DNA of 64,000 nt, from NCBI RefSeq assembly GCF_000745475.1, contig NZ_JQJJ01000008.1, positions 825,374 through 889,373 on the forward strand, given 5' to 3'. Positions within the stretch are counted from its first letter, which is position 1. Every line of letters starts with the position of its first letter. This stretch comes from Allobosea sp. UNC402CLCol (GTDB lineage: Bacteria; Pseudomonadota; Alphaproteobacteria; Rhizobiales; Beijerinckiaceae). Below the pieces are notes generated by a model. The model saw only the letters and a program-made list of their open reading frames with translations. It was not told the origin of the DNA and did not search any database. Below are positions 55,213 to 64,000 of this stretch, one piece after another. Made by a program: the position numbers and the translations under genes.

Positions 55213-57823
55213 TCACGATTCTCCCGGGAACCACGATGATCTTGCGGATGGAACGGCCTTCGAGGGCCCGCTGAACCGCCTCGCTGGCATGAACAGCAGC
55301 TTCCACCGCCATGGTATCGGCATCGGCTGGAACAGTCACCTCCGCCCGCTTCTTGCCGTTGAGCTGGACGGGCAGCGTGATGCTGTCGTCCTTCAGCAAG
55401 GCAGCCTCGGCCTCGGGCCAGGATGCCTCGCCGACGAGGCCGGGCTGGCCGAGCGCGTGCCAGCATTCCTCGGCCAGATGAGGCATCATCGGCGCGACAA
55501 GCTGGGTGATGATCGTGGCGGCCTCAAGGAGCGCATAGGCCATATCCGCGCCGAGCTCAGGCTTTTCGGCCGCCGCATCGAGCGCTTTGCTGATGGCGTT
55601 GGTCAGCGTGTAGATATGGGCGATGCAGCGGTTGAAGGCGAGGCGCTCGATATCGGCGCCGACGGCATCGAGCGCGCGATGGCTCGCCTTACGCAGCGCC
55701 AGCGCCACGTCACCGATCTGAGCCGGTTTCCCGGCTTTGCCGTGGGTCCGCTCGGCGATTTCGCCGATCAGGCGCCACAGGCGCTGCACGAAGCGGGCGG
55801 CGCCCTGCACGCCCTCATCGGTCCAGATCACGTCGCGATCCGGCGGGGAATCGGAGAGCATGAACCAGCGGGCGGTGTCGGCGCCGTAGGAGGCGATGAT
55901 GTCGTCGGGGTCCACCACGTTCTTCTTGGACTTCGACATCTTCTCGATCGGGCCGATCTCGATCGGGGCGCCGGTCTCGACGTCGAAGCCGCGGCGGTCG
56001 GTGCCGGAGACCTCGATGCGGACATTGCCGGGCTCGACCCAGTCGCCATCCGCGGCGCGATAGGTCTCGTGCACGACCATGCCTTGCGTGAACATGCCGG
56101 CGAAGGGCTCATCCAGCCCGGCATGGCCGGTCTTCTTCATGGCGCGGGTGAAGAAGCGCGAATACAGCAGGTGCAGGATCGCGTGCTCGACGCCGCCGAT
56201 ATACTGGTCGACCGGCAGGAAGCGGTCGACGGCCTTGCGGTCGGTCGGGCTCTCGGTGCGCCACGGATCGGTGAAGCGGGCGAAATACCAGGACGAATCG
56301 ACGAAGGTGTCCATCGTGTCCGTCTCGCGGCGCGCCGGCTTGCCGCATTGCGGGCAGGCGACATGCTTCCAACTCGGATGATGGTCGAGCGGGTTGCCCG
56401 GTTTGTCGAAGGAGACGTCATCTGGCAGCTTCACCGGCAGATCGGCATCCGGAACCGGCACCGTTCCGCAGTCGGAACAATGGATGATCGGGATCGGGCA
56501 GCCCCAATAGCGCTGGCGCGAGATGCCCCAGTCGCGCAGACGGAAATTGACCTTGCGCTGGCCGACCGGGCGATTGCCGCGAATCTCGTTCTCGAGGCGG
56601 CGGGCGACCTCCTCCTTGGCTTCCGCGATGGTCAGGCCGTCAAGGAAGCGCGAATTGATCATGCGGCCATCACCGTCATAGGCGATGTCGGTGATCACGA
56701 AGCCGGCGGGATCGGTGCCTTCCGGCGCGACGACCGGAATATTGCCCAGGCCATATTTGTTGACGAAGTCGAGGTCGCGCTGGTCATGCGCCGGGCAGCC
56801 GAAGATGGCGCCGGTGCCGTACTCCATCAGGACGAAGTTCGCGACATAGACCGGCAGCGTCCAGTTCGGATCGAGCGGATGAACGGCGCGCAGGCCCGTG
56901 TCGAAGCCGAGCTTCTCGGCCTTGTCGATCGCCTCCTGCGCCGTGCCGGTGCGCTTGCACTCCTCGATGAAGGCCTGCAGTTCCGGGTTACCGGCGGCAA
57001 TCGCCTTGGCGATCGGGTGATCCGGGGCGACGGCGACGAATTTCGCGCCGAACAGCGTGTCCGGGCGGGTCGTGTAGACCTCGACCTCGTCCTGCTTCGC
57101 CGCATTCGATTCGAGAGCGAAACGAACCAGCAGGCCCTCGGAACGGCCGATCCAGTTCTTCTGCATCAGCCGGACCTTGTCGGGCCAGCGGGTCAAGCCG
57201 TCGAGCGCGTCGTTCAGCTCCTGGCCGTATTCCGTGATCTTGAAGAACCACTGGGTCAGCTCGCGAATCTCGACCGGGGCGCCGGAGCGCCAGCCACGGC
57301 CGTCGATGACCTGCTCGTTCGCCAGAACGGTCTCGTCCACCGGGTCCCAGTTGACCTTGGCCGTCTTGCGGTCGACCAGCCCGGCCTTCAGGAAGTCCAG
57401 GAACATCTTCTGCTGGTGGCGATAATAGCTGGGGTCGCAGGTCGCGAGCTCGCGGCTCCAATCCAGGGAGAGGCCCATCGATTTGAGCTGGCTGCGCATC
57501 GCCGCGATATTGGCGTAGGTCCATTCGCGCGGGTGGACCTTCTTCTGCTTGGCTGCGTTCTCGGCCGGCAGGCCGAAGGCGTCCCAGCCCATCGGATGCA
57601 GCACCGCGAAGCCCTTGGCCCGCTTGTAGCGCGCAACGACGTCGCCCATCGCATAGTTGCGGACATGGCCCATATGGATGCGCCCCGACGGATAGGGGAA
57701 CATCTCGAGGACATAGTAGCTCGGCCGTGTGTCGTCGTTCCTCGTCTCGAAGAGCTTGCGCTCATCCCAGACGGCGCGCCATTTCGGCTCGGATTCTTTC
57801 GGGTTGTAGCGTTCGACGGCCAT
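55199..57823 (-). CDS. leuS: Leucyl-tRNA synthetase
   Basis: 874 residues from an ATG at 57823. HIGH motif HMGH near residue 50 ([15 protein letters not shown]), CP1 editing domain with [21 protein letters not shown], zinc-type [18 protein letters not shown], and KMSKS motif [12 protein letters not shown] complete class I enzyme. First gene of leuS-lptE-holA. Confidence 0.98.
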   Translation of the reverse strand: MAVERYNPKESEPKWRAVWDERKLFETRNDDTRPSYYVLEMFPYPSGRIHMGHVRNYAMGDVVARYKRAKGFAVLHPMGWDAFGLPAENAAKQKKVHPREWTYANIAAMRSQLKSMGLSLDWSRELATCDPSYYRHQQKMFLDFLKAGLVDRKTAKVNWDPVDETVLANEQVIDGRGWRSGAPVEIRELTQWFFKITEYGQELNDALDGLTRWPDKVRLMQKNWIGRSEGLLVRFALESNAAKQDEVEVYTTRPDTLFGAKFVAVAPDHPIAKAIAAGNPELQAFIEECKRTGTAQEAIDKAEKLGFDTGLRAVHPLDPNWTLPVYVANFVLMEYGTGAIFGCPAHDQRDLDFVNKYGLGNIPVVAPEGTDPAGFVITDIAYDGDGRMINSRFLDGLTIAEAKEEVARRLENEIRGNRPVGQRKVNFRLRDWGISRQRYWGCPIPIIHCSDCGTVPVPDADLPVKLPDDVSFDKPGNPLDHHPSWKHVACPQCGKPARRETDTMDTFVDSSWYFARFTDPWRTESPTDRKAVDRFLPVDQYIGGVEHAILHLLYSRFFTRAMKKTGHAGLDEPFAGMFTQGMVVHETYRAADGDWVEPGNVRIEVSGTDRRGFDVETGAPIEIGPIEKMSKSKKNVVDPDDIIASYGADTARWFMLSDSPPDRDVIWTDEGVQGAARFVQRLWRLIGEIAERTHGKAGKPAQIGDVALALRKASHRALDAVGADIERLAFNRCIAHIYTLTNAISKALDAAAEKPELGADMAYALLEAATIITQLVAPMMPHLAEECWHALGQPGLVGEASWPEAEAALLKDDSITLPVQLNGKKRAEVTVPADADTMAVEAAVHASEAVQRALEGRSIRKIIVVPGRIVNVVV

Positions 57824-57989
57824 GTCAGCGAGCAATCACGTCAGCAAGCATTCTTGCGGGATTTGCCGGTCGGGACGCGGCCGGCGCAGGGGTCCATTGC
57901 GAAAAACCGGGTGAGGTTTTCCACATCCTGTTCTAGGACACCATTGCGCGCACGCGGTCAACGGCGCGCTCGGCATGAGAGGCTGCGAT

Positions 57990-58655
57990 ATGAGCGATAC
58001 GGTTACGCGTCTGGAGGCGATTCGTGCCTCGGTCGCGCGTGCGGCGCGTGATTTCGGACGCAAGCCGCAGAGCGTGACGCTCATCGCTGTGTCGAAGACG
58101 AAGCCGGCGGAGCAGATCGCCGAGGTGCTGGAAGCGGGGCAGCGCGTCTTCGGCGAGAATTACGTCCAGGAGGCCAAGGCCAAGTGGCCGGCGCTGAAGG
58201 CGCGCTTTCCCGATGCCGAACTCCACATGATCGGCCCGCTGCAATCGAACAAGGCCCGCGAGGCTGTGGAACTCTTCGACGCGATCCATTCGCTCGACCG
58301 CGAGAGCCTGGCGAAAGAGCTGGCGCGCGAGATCACCAGGGCCGGCCGGGCGCCGCGGCTCTTCGTGCAGGTCAATACCGGCGAGGAGCCGCAGAAGGGC
58401 GGCATCGCGCCGGGCGAGACGGACGCCTTCCTCGCGCGCTGCCGCGATGTCCACGGCCTCGCGATCGAGGGTCTGATGTGCATCCCGCCGGAAGCGGAGC
58501 CGCCCTCGCCGCATTTCGCGCTGCTCGCCAAGATCGCGGCGCGCAACGGGCTCAAGGGCCTGTCCATGGGCATGAGCGCCGATTACGAGGCGGCGATCCA
58601 GCTCGGTGCAACGCATGTGCGTGTCGGCAGCGCGATCTTCGGAGCGCGGGGATAA
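57990..58655 (+). CDS. YggS-type PLP-homeostasis protein
   Basis: 221 residues from an ATG at 57990 with GAGAGG upstream. The PLP-binding Lys36 lies in LIAVSKTKP, followed by FGENYVQEAKAKW, HMIGPLQSNKA and the phosphate-binding LSMGMSADYEAAIQLGATHVRVGSAIFG. It is divergent from leuS. Confidence 0.95.
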   Translation: MSDTVTRLEAIRASVARAARDFGRKPQSVTLIAVSKTKPAEQIAEVLEAGQRVFGENYVQEAKAKWPALKARFPDAELHMIGPLQSNKAREAVELFDAIHSLDRESLAKELAREITRAGRAPRLFVQVNTGEEPQKGGIAPGETDAFLARCRDVHGLAIEGLMCIPPEAEPPSPHFALLAKIAARNGLKGLSMGMSADYEAAIQLGATHVRVGSAIFGARG

Positions 58656-58657
58656 GC

Positions 58658-58759
58658 CGTAATGGTCGGGCTTGACCCGACTATCTCGTGACGCGGAGGC
58701 TCCAGCGCCTCTTCCGGGCTGAGATTCTCGGATCGCCCTACGGCGGCCCGGGAATGACG
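58658..58759. repeat. Palindromic repeat, family B copy 2
   Basis: Left block GGTCGGGCTTGACCCGACTATCTC and right block GAGATTCTCGG...CGGGAATGACG (split here for brevity) match the copy at 38675-38777. It lies between convergent yggS and the L,D-transpeptidase gene. Confidence 0.88.
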
Positions 58760-58767
58760 GGCGGAGA

Positions 58768-59334
58768 TCACCGGACCTGTATGACGCAGCGGCGCGCCAG
58801 ACGCGGCAGCAGCTTGGCGAAGACATGCCCCTCGACGGCGATGCAGCCGGCGGTCGGCGTGAAGCCCGGTCGAGCCAGATGCCAGAAGATCGCACTGCCG
58901 CGCCCGCGAATCACCGGCCGGTCGTTCCAGCCGAGCTCGACGATGACGTCGTAGAGATGGTCCTCACGCTGCAGCCGCTCCTCGGCCTCGCCCGGCGGGC
59001 GGTCGATCAGGCGGTTGTAGCGGCGGTCGGTCTGGTCGTCGCACCAGGCGTCGCGCGGGCCGATCCGTTTCAGCGGCAGCAGACTGCGAGGCCGGGCGAG
59101 GCGGTCGGCCCGGTAGAACACGCTGCGCAGCGGCAAATGCGTCCGCGGCGTGCCGCCATCCCCCTCGCGCTTGATCGTGCGGATGCCGGAGCGGCCGAGC
59201 GCGCAGGGAAAGACCGCGCCGCCCGCGATGAGGAAGCCCTTGCGGCGGTCACGTACCGAGGCGAAGACCCGCAGTGAGGTGAGGTTGCGCGGGCGAAAGC
59301 CGGGGCGCGCGAGGGCGATTTCACGGTTTCTCAC
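58768..59334 (-). CDS. L,D-transpeptidase (YkuD) family protein
   Basis: 188 residues from a GTG at 59334. The YkuD motif is present as H152...TPTAGCIAV with catalytic Cys164; the more common Ser before Gly is Ala here, with Thr one further back. It has an Arg-rich N-terminus and no clear signal peptide in the chosen frame, which is unusual for a periplasmic cross-linker. It resembles the short 'L,D-transpeptidase catalytic domain' proteins of this order. Confidence 0.85.
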   Translation of the reverse strand: MRNREIALARPGFRPRNLTSLRVFASVRDRRKGFLIAGGAVFPCALGRSGIRTIKREGDGGTPRTHLPLRSVFYRADRLARPRSLLPLKRIGPRDAWCDDQTDRRYNRLIDRPPGEAEERLQREDHLYDVIVELGWNDRPVIRGRGSAIFWHLARPGFTPTAGCIAVEGHVFAKLLPRLARRCVIQVR

Positions 59335-59415
59335 GGGGATTCCAGAATGCGTGACTTGCGATGACGACTCAGCGGGCTCATGTTGCCCTACTCATTGCGT
59401 CCGAGCGAACAGCCC

Positions 59416-60102
59416 ATGTCCGTCGTCCATCATATTCTCCTGGTCGATGACGACCAAACCCTGCGCGATGCCCTGGCAGAGCAATTGGCTCTTTATGACG
59501 AGTTCCGGCTGACGACCGCGGGCAACGCCACGGCTGCGGTGAAGGCCGCACAGAACGAGCGGATCGACCTCGTGGTGATGGATGTCGGCCTGCCGGACAT
59601 GGACGGCCGCGAGGCCGTCAAGGTGATGCGCAAGAACGGCTTCAAGAGCCCGGTGGTGATGCTGACGGCGCAGAGCTCGGATGCCGACACGGTGCTGGGG
59701 CTCGAGGCCGGCGCCAACGACTATGTGGTCAAGCCGTTCAAATTCGCCGTGCTGCTGGCGCGCATCCGGGCGCATTTGCGCCAGTATGAGGCGAGCGAGG
59801 ACGCGATCTTTCAGGTTGGCCCTTACACGTTCCACCCCGGCTCCAAGCTGCTCGTCAGCGAGAAAGGCTCGAAGACCAAGCTGACCGAGAAGGAAACCGC
59901 GATCCTGCGCTTCCTCTACCGCGCGGGGCGCAAGCCGATCGCGCGCGAGGTGCTGCTGCAGGAGGTCTGGGGCTATAACAGCCAGGTGACGACGCACACG
60001 CTCGAAACCCACATTTACCGGCTGCGCCAGAAGATCGAGCCCGATCCCGGCAATGCCCGCCTGCTCGTGACCGATGCCGGCGGCTACCGGCTGAATCCCT
60101 GA
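59416..60102 (+). CDS. OmpR/PhoB-family response regulator
   Basis: 228 residues from an ATG at 59416. Receiver domain with acidic pocket DDD (11-13), phosphorylation site Asp56 (VVMDVGLPDMDG) and conserved Lys in VVKPFKF. A winged-helix DNA-binding domain (LTEKETAILRFLYRAGRKPIAREVLLQEVWGYN) ends the protein. No histidine kinase gene is adjacent. The cyclic-nucleotide-binding gene starts four bases downstream of its stop, so the two are probably translated together. Confidence 0.94.
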   Translation: MSVVHHILLVDDDQTLRDALAEQLALYDEFRLTTAGNATAAVKAAQNERIDLVVMDVGLPDMDGREAVKVMRKNGFKSPVVMLTAQSSDADTVLGLEAGANDYVVKPFKFAVLLARIRAHLRQYEASEDAIFQVGPYTFHPGSKLLVSEKGSKTKLTEKETAILRFLYRAGRKPIAREVLLQEVWGYNSQVTTHTLETHIYRLRQKIEPDPGNARLLVTDAGGYRLNP

Positions 60103-60105
60103 CGG

Positions 60106-60570
60106 ATGGCTCTCGACGACGACATGGCCCTGCTGGCCCGGCAGCCGCTGCTGAGCCTGATGGAACGCGATGCGTTGAGGCTGCTCGCCTTCGCGGCGGA
60201 GAGCCGCATCCTGCGCGCCGGCGATGTGCTGTTCCGTGCCGGCGAGCCTTCGGACGGCGCTTTCCTGGTCGTCTCGGGCGCGGTGGCGCTGACGGCGCAG
60301 GATGATGGCCAGCCCGCAAGCGAGATCGCCGGGCCTGGCGCGATGATCGGCGAGCTCGCGCTGTTCACTTCGGTGCCGCGGCAGGTCACGGCGATCGCGC
60401 GCGAGCCGACGCAGATCATGCGGTTGCCGCGCAGCGTGATGCGGCGTGTGCTCGGCGAATCGCCGGATTCGGCCGAAGCGATCGCTCAGGCGATCGGGGA
60501 TCGTCTGCGCGGTTTCGTGGAAGAGCTCGTCTCCGTGCGGGCTGCGCTCGGCGCGATCGACCGGAAATAA
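60106..60570 (+). CDS. Stand-alone cyclic-nucleotide-binding domain protein
   Basis: 154 residues. A CNB/CAP effector beta-barrel: RILRAGDVLFRAGEPSDGAFLVVSGAVAL, then the phosphate-binding-cassette-like GELALFTSVPRQVTAIA with Glu and Arg in the expected places. There is no HTH, kinase or channel domain attached. It may sense cAMP or cGMP, or bind a protein partner. Its pairing with the response regulator suggests that it modulates that pathway. Confidence 0.87.
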   Translation: MALDDDMALLARQPLLSLMERDALRLLAFAAESRILRAGDVLFRAGEPSDGAFLVVSGAVALTAQDDGQPASEIAGPGAMIGELALFTSVPRQVTAIAREPTQIMRLPRSVMRRVLGESPDSAEAIAQAIGDRLRGFVEELVSVRAALGAIDRK

Positions 60571-60585
60571 GTTTGCCGCGCCGGA

Positions 60586-61503
60586 TCAGGCGGCCGGCGG
60601 ATGTCTTGCGGCGCGGATCGCTGCGAATTTCGGCCAGAGGATGTTGATGCACAGGCCCGCCAGCACGAGCCCGCCGGCCAGGAACTTCCAGCCCGGCAAG
60701 GGTTCGCCCAGCCAGATGGCGGCGGCGCCCATGCCGAAGACCGGGACCAGCATTGCGGTCGGCGCCACGGTGGCGGCGGTATAGCGCGAGAGCAGCCAGC
60801 CCCAGACAGCATAGCCGAACATCACATTGCCGACGGCCTGCCAGATCGCGGCCGCCCAGGCGCTGGGTGGCGCGGCGGTCAGGCTGTCGCGAATGGCTGG
60901 CCAGCCCTCGACGAACCACGACAGCACGAAAAGCGGCGGCACCGCGAACAGGCTCGTCCAGACGACATAAGCGAGCATGTCGATGCCGGGTGCTCCGCGA
61001 ACCACGATATTGCCGCCGGACCAGCAGAGCGCGGCGCCAAGGATCAGGACGACGCCCAGCGGCGTCGTGGTGCCGTCGGTGTGCCAGAGGATCACGGCGA
61101 TGCCGATGCAGGCCAGGACGAGGCCGACGAACTGGAAGGGCTGGACGCGTTCGCGGGTGATCGCCGCGGCCAGCAGGATCGTGAAGAAGACCTGCGACTG
61201 CACCACCAGCGAGGCCAGGCCCGGCGTGATGAAGCCCTTGATCGCGATGTAGAGCAGGCCGAACTGGCCGGCCCCGATCAGCAGGCCGTAGGCGGCGAGA
61301 TTGCTCCAGGGCACGGCCGGCCGCTTGAGGAAGAACACCGCCGGCAGCAGCGTGAAGGCGAAGCGCAGGCAGGCGAAGAGCAGCGGCGGGAAATGTTCGA
61401 CGCCGATGTGGATGACGACGAAATTCGTGCCCCAGACCACCATCACGGCCAGGGTCAGCAGCGCATCCCGCGGCGAGAGCGAAGTCGAGAGCGCGCGCTG
61501 CAA
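60586..61503 (-). CDS. EamA/DMT-family transporter
   Basis: 305 residues from a TTG at 61503 with GGAAGG eight bases upstream. Ten hydrophobic segments form two EamA repeats; each half has a WG / P-rich start (VMVVWGTNFVVIHIGVEHFPPLLFACLRF). Drug/metabolite exporter of unknown substrate. Convergent with the CNB gene (15 bases). Confidence 0.92.
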   Translation of the reverse strand: MQRALSTSLSPRDALLTLAVMVVWGTNFVVIHIGVEHFPPLLFACLRFAFTLLPAVFFLKRPAVPWSNLAAYGLLIGAGQFGLLYIAIKGFITPGLASLVVQSQVFFTILLAAAITRERVQPFQFVGLVLACIGIAVILWHTDGTTTPLGVVLILGAALCWSGGNIVVRGAPGIDMLAYVVWTSLFAVPPLFVLSWFVEGWPAIRDSLTAAPPSAWAAAIWQAVGNVMFGYAVWGWLLSRYTAATVAPTAMLVPVFGMGAAAIWLGEPLPGWKFLAGGLVLAGLCINILWPKFAAIRAARHPPAA

Positions 61504-61649
61504 TGATCTGGCCTTCCGGTGAACGGGCCGTGCCGATGTTGCCGCGGGCTATAGCACGATCATGAAATGGCCGGGCGGAGGGGCCTGGCATGGCCGAAGC
61601 GCGGCCGGGGCATGGACCGGTCCGTCTATGAAGGCGCCGGCGCCGGGCC

Positions 61650-62465
61650 TCAAAGCTCCAGCGTCACCGTGACCGGGACGTGATCGGAGGGACGCTCCCA
61701 GCCGCGTGCCTCGCGCAGGAAGGAGAGGTCGCGCAGCGTCGGCTTCAACGCGTCGGAGAGCCAGATATGGTCGAGCCGGCGGCCGCGATTGGAGGCCTCC
61801 CAATCCTGCGCGCGATAGCTCCACCAGGAATAGAGTTTTTCCGGCTCGGGGCGCAGCGTGCGGGCGGCGTCGGTCCAGCCGAGCTCGGAGCGCAGCTTTT
61901 CCAGCGTGGTCGTCTCGATCGGTGTGTGGCTGACCACGTCGAGGAGCTGCTTGTGGCTCCAGACATCGTGCTCATAGGGCGCGATATTGAGGTCGCCGAG
62001 CAGGATCGCGGGCCGGTCCGTCGGCTTCTTCGTCACGCCCCAGGCGCCGATCTCGTCGAGGAAGGCGAGCTTGTGGGCGAATTTGTCGTTCTTGGCCGGA
62101 TCGGGAATGTCGCCGCCAGCCGGGATGTAGAAGTTATGGATGGCGATGCCGGCCGCCGAGCCCGCCGCCTTGTCGAGCGTCACCGTCATGTGCCGGGCAT
62201 CGTTGCGGCCGCACATCGACATCGCTTCCTTCTCGCTGAAGGGCAGCTTCGAGACGATGGCGACGCCGTTATAGCCCTTCTGGCCGATGAAGGCCTGATG
62301 GACATAGCCGAGCTGGTGGAAGGCCTTGGCCGGGAACTGCTCGTCCGGCGTCTTGGTTTCCTGCAGGCAGAGGATGTCGGGCGCGTAGCGGGTGAGGAAC
62401 TCGCCGACCATGCCGATACGCAGGCGGACGGAATTGATGTTCCAGCTCGTGACAGTCAGTTGCAC
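61650..62465 (-). CDS. xth: Exodeoxyribonuclease III
   Basis: 271 residues from a GTG at 62465. The endonuclease/exonuclease/phosphatase fold carries LTVTSWNINSVRLR, CLQETKT (metal Glu), GYNGVAIVSK, GDLNIAP and the final RLDHIWLSD...PSDHVPV catalytic Asp-His. It acts on abasic sites in base-excision repair. Downstream of the LolA gene on the same strand. Confidence 0.95.
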   Translation of the reverse strand: MQLTVTSWNINSVRLRIGMVGEFLTRYAPDILCLQETKTPDEQFPAKAFHQLGYVHQAFIGQKGYNGVAIVSKLPFSEKEAMSMCGRNDARHMTVTLDKAAGSAAGIAIHNFYIPAGGDIPDPAKNDKFAHKLAFLDEIGAWGVTKKPTDRPAILLGDLNIAPYEHDVWSHKQLLDVVSHTPIETTTLEKLRSELGWTDAARTLRPEPEKLYSWWSYRAQDWEASNRGRRLDHIWLSDALKPTLRDLSFLREARGWERPSDHVPVTVTLEL

Positions 62466-62572
62466 GCGGAGATTCCGGCAAGGAGAGGTGGCCGGAAACT
62501 GGGTCGTCGCGTGCCAAAAGGCAAGCCGTTTCGGCGCCCGACTATCCGCGCCGAACTAGCCTTGGCCGGCGA

Positions 62573-63433
62573 TCACAGCGTGCGCTGGTGATCGATCACG
62601 AAGTTCTTCGGGTCGGTCTGGCGCTGCAGGCTGAGATTGTAGAGCGACACCGCCGTTTCATAACCCTGCGGATCGACGACCACCCATTGCCTGAGCTCGT
62701 TGGCGACGAGGTCGAACTTCAGCGTGATCTTCGAGGTTCCGCCGAGCGTCGAGCGATCCTCGATCCGGACGGAGAGGATATCGCCGTCGACGCTGGCACC
62801 GGTGATGGTGCCTTCGCGGTTGAGATCCATCTTCTCGCGCACGAGGAATTTCAGCGGCGTCTGGCCGATCGAATAGACGTCCTGCGTGCCGAGGCGCTTG
62901 TCGCGTACGGCCACGGAGGTGCCGTCGGCGATAACCTCGGTGGTCGCCGGCGGCTCGTATTCGAAACGCATCTTGCCCGGGCGCTGGATGTAGATCCGAC
63001 CCTCGAGCCGCTTCCCGTTGGGATTGAACTGGATGAAATTGCCCTGCAGCGTCGTGAAGCTGTTGAGATAGGTATTGAGCCGCTCGATCGCCTCCTCGCG
63101 TGTCGCGGGCGCGGCGAGCTTGGTCTTGGCTGGCGTCGTCTTGGACGCTTCGGGCTTCGCCGTCTGCGCCACAGGTGCGGCCGTTGCAGCCTGTGGGGAA
63201 CCCGCCGCCTGCGCAGCCGGCGCATCGTTCATCGCCGTGCGCGGCAGGCCGAGATTGGCCGGGCGGACCGGCGGGAGCGGGATCGCGCGCGGCGCGGCTG
63301 GTCTGGCGAGCGCGGGCTTGGCGGCGGCAGGCGGCTGCAACTGCAGGGGTTGTGCCCCGAGCGGCGCTGCCGCCAGGCCGTAGCCAAACGCCGCCGTCAG
63401 AACCGAAACCCGAAGAATCGGGATCACTCTCAT
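62573..63433 (-). CDS. LolA-family outer-membrane lipoprotein carrier protein
   Basis: 286 residues from an ATG at 63433. A signal peptide (ending GAQ, about 26) and a long Pro/Ala-rich disordered stretch (about 27-125) precede the LolA fold (LNTYLNSFTTLQGNFIQFNPNGKRLEGRIYIQRPGKMRFEYEPP). The disordered insert makes it about 80 residues longer than E. coli LolA. It carries lipoproteins across the periplasm, or has a related lipid-binding role. Its neighbours ftsK and xth are the usual ones in this order. Confidence 0.92.
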   Translation of the reverse strand: MRVIPILRVSVLTAAFGYGLAAAPLGAQPLQLQPPAAAKPALARPAAPRAIPLPPVRPANLGLPRTAMNDAPAAQAAGSPQAATAAPVAQTAKPEASKTTPAKTKLAAPATREEAIERLNTYLNSFTTLQGNFIQFNPNGKRLEGRIYIQRPGKMRFEYEPPATTEVIADGTSVAVRDKRLGTQDVYSIGQTPLKFLVREKMDLNREGTITGASVDGDILSVRIEDRSTLGGTSKITLKFDLVANELRQWVVVDPQGYETAVSLYNLSLQRQTDPKNFVIDHQRTL

Positions 63434-63623
63434 GAGCAAGTCTGCTCCATTCCCTGTGCCACGGCGATCCTCATGCCGGACGAGATACGTCGTGGCTCCG
63501 GTTGTTGCGGAGCGCTCGTGTCTTCGGGCCTCAACGCTCTCCATGCCGCCGAGGTTGCAGCATCGTGATGGCTATTTGAGGACCGGCGCCTGCCCGTGCA
63601 AGTCCTCCGACCGAATGATGCGG

Positions 63624-64000
63624 CTATTCGTCCTCGCCGTGGCCCTGCGTCTCGACGAGGATCTCGCGTTTCCCGGCGTGGTTTGCGGGCCCGACGATGC
63701 CCTCGTTTTCCATGCGCTCCATGATGGATGCGGCACGGTTGTAGCCGATCTGGAGGCGGCGCTGGATGTAGGAGGTCGAGGCCTTCTTGTCGCGCAGCAC
63801 GACCGCGACCGCCTGCTCATAGGGGTCGTCCGAGTCGAGCGAACCCATGCCGGTCTTGTCGAAGACGGCGCCGTCCTCGTCCTCAGCCGCTTCCTCTTCC
63901 TCGGAGGTGACGGCGTCGAGATATTGCGGCCGGCCTTGGGTCTTGAGATGCGCCACGACCTTCTCGACCTCGTTGTCCGAGACGAAGGGGCCGTGGACGC
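63624..64000 (-). CDS. ftsK: FtsK DNA translocase, C-terminal part (5' end outside window)
   Basis: 124 residues are visible, open to the right edge. HGPFVSDNEVEKVVAHLK is the end of the motor domain. An acidic linker and the winged-helix gamma domain follow (YEQAVAVVLRDKKASTSYIQRRLQIGYNRAASIMERMENEGIVG), which reads KOPS polarity sequences and activates XerCD at dif. The segment is sufficient to identify the gene. Confidence 0.95.
   Translation of the reverse strand, partial: VHGPFVSDNEVEKVVAHLKTQGRPQYLDAVTSEEEEAAEDEDGAVFDKTGMGSLDSDDPYEQAVAVVLRDKKASTSYIQRRLQIGYNRAASIMERMENEGIVGPANHAGKREILVETQGHGEDE

Overview
This is a GC-rich chromosomal window from an alphaproteobacterium, most likely of the order Hyphomicrobiales (Rhizobiales). 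The conserved block maf-ppsR / hemE-hemJ-rho / mnmE-mnmG-rsmG-parA-parB-holA-lptE-leuS, the ExoF/ExoP-like polysaccharide genes, an EcfG-like sigma factor and the dispersed palindromic repeats all fit; a Bosea-like genus is plausible but not proven.

Layout. 1-6.5 kb is an export region: the end of a HlyB-type ABC ATPase, a HlyD-type adaptor carrying an N-terminal HlyB-like C39 domain, an ECF sigma factor, and an ExoF/ExoP-like polysaccharide pair. 6.6-11.2 kb holds a DUF3102 protein and a cobalamin riboswitch leading a BtuFCD/FecBCD-type importer. 11.6-18.6 kb is a redox island: a two-subunit molybdenum hydroxylase overlapping soxXYZA, facing a convergent cytochrome c-SoxF-SoxE-like set. No soxB or soxCD is present in the window. 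18.8-28.3 kb carries two tRNA genes, several very small genes, mgsA, bioY, an MBL hydrolase, a chemoreceptor and an HxlR/NAD(P)-binding divergon. 28.6-38.7 kb holds rpsO-pnp, a hydrolase, a PPOX-fold protein, a PfkB kinase, the tim44-mltA-smr-xre operon, secB and terC.

38.8-57.8 kb is the origin-proximal core. Genes left of 42.44 kb (dnaQ-coaE-aroE-maf-ppsR) read leftward. Most genes right of 42.86 kb (hemE, hemJ, rho, mnmEG, rsmG, parAB) read rightward. The 424-base gap between ppsR and hemE holds a perfect DnaA box, a TTAA-N7-TTAA CtrA-type site, a near-perfect parS and six GANTC sites, and is very probably the chromosomal replication origin. A perfect parS lies inside rsmG, just upstream of parAB.

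57.9-64 kb holds yggS, an L,D-transpeptidase, a response regulator paired with a cyclic-nucleotide-binding protein, an EamA transporter, xth, a LolA-family protein and the end of ftsK.

Five palindromic repeats of three families all sit in gaps between convergent genes, where they may act as bidirectional terminators. Start codons were chosen from Shine-Dalgarno spacing, signal peptides and overlaps, and several differ from the longest possible reading frame. Family assignments come from recognising sequence motifs by eye; no database search was run.
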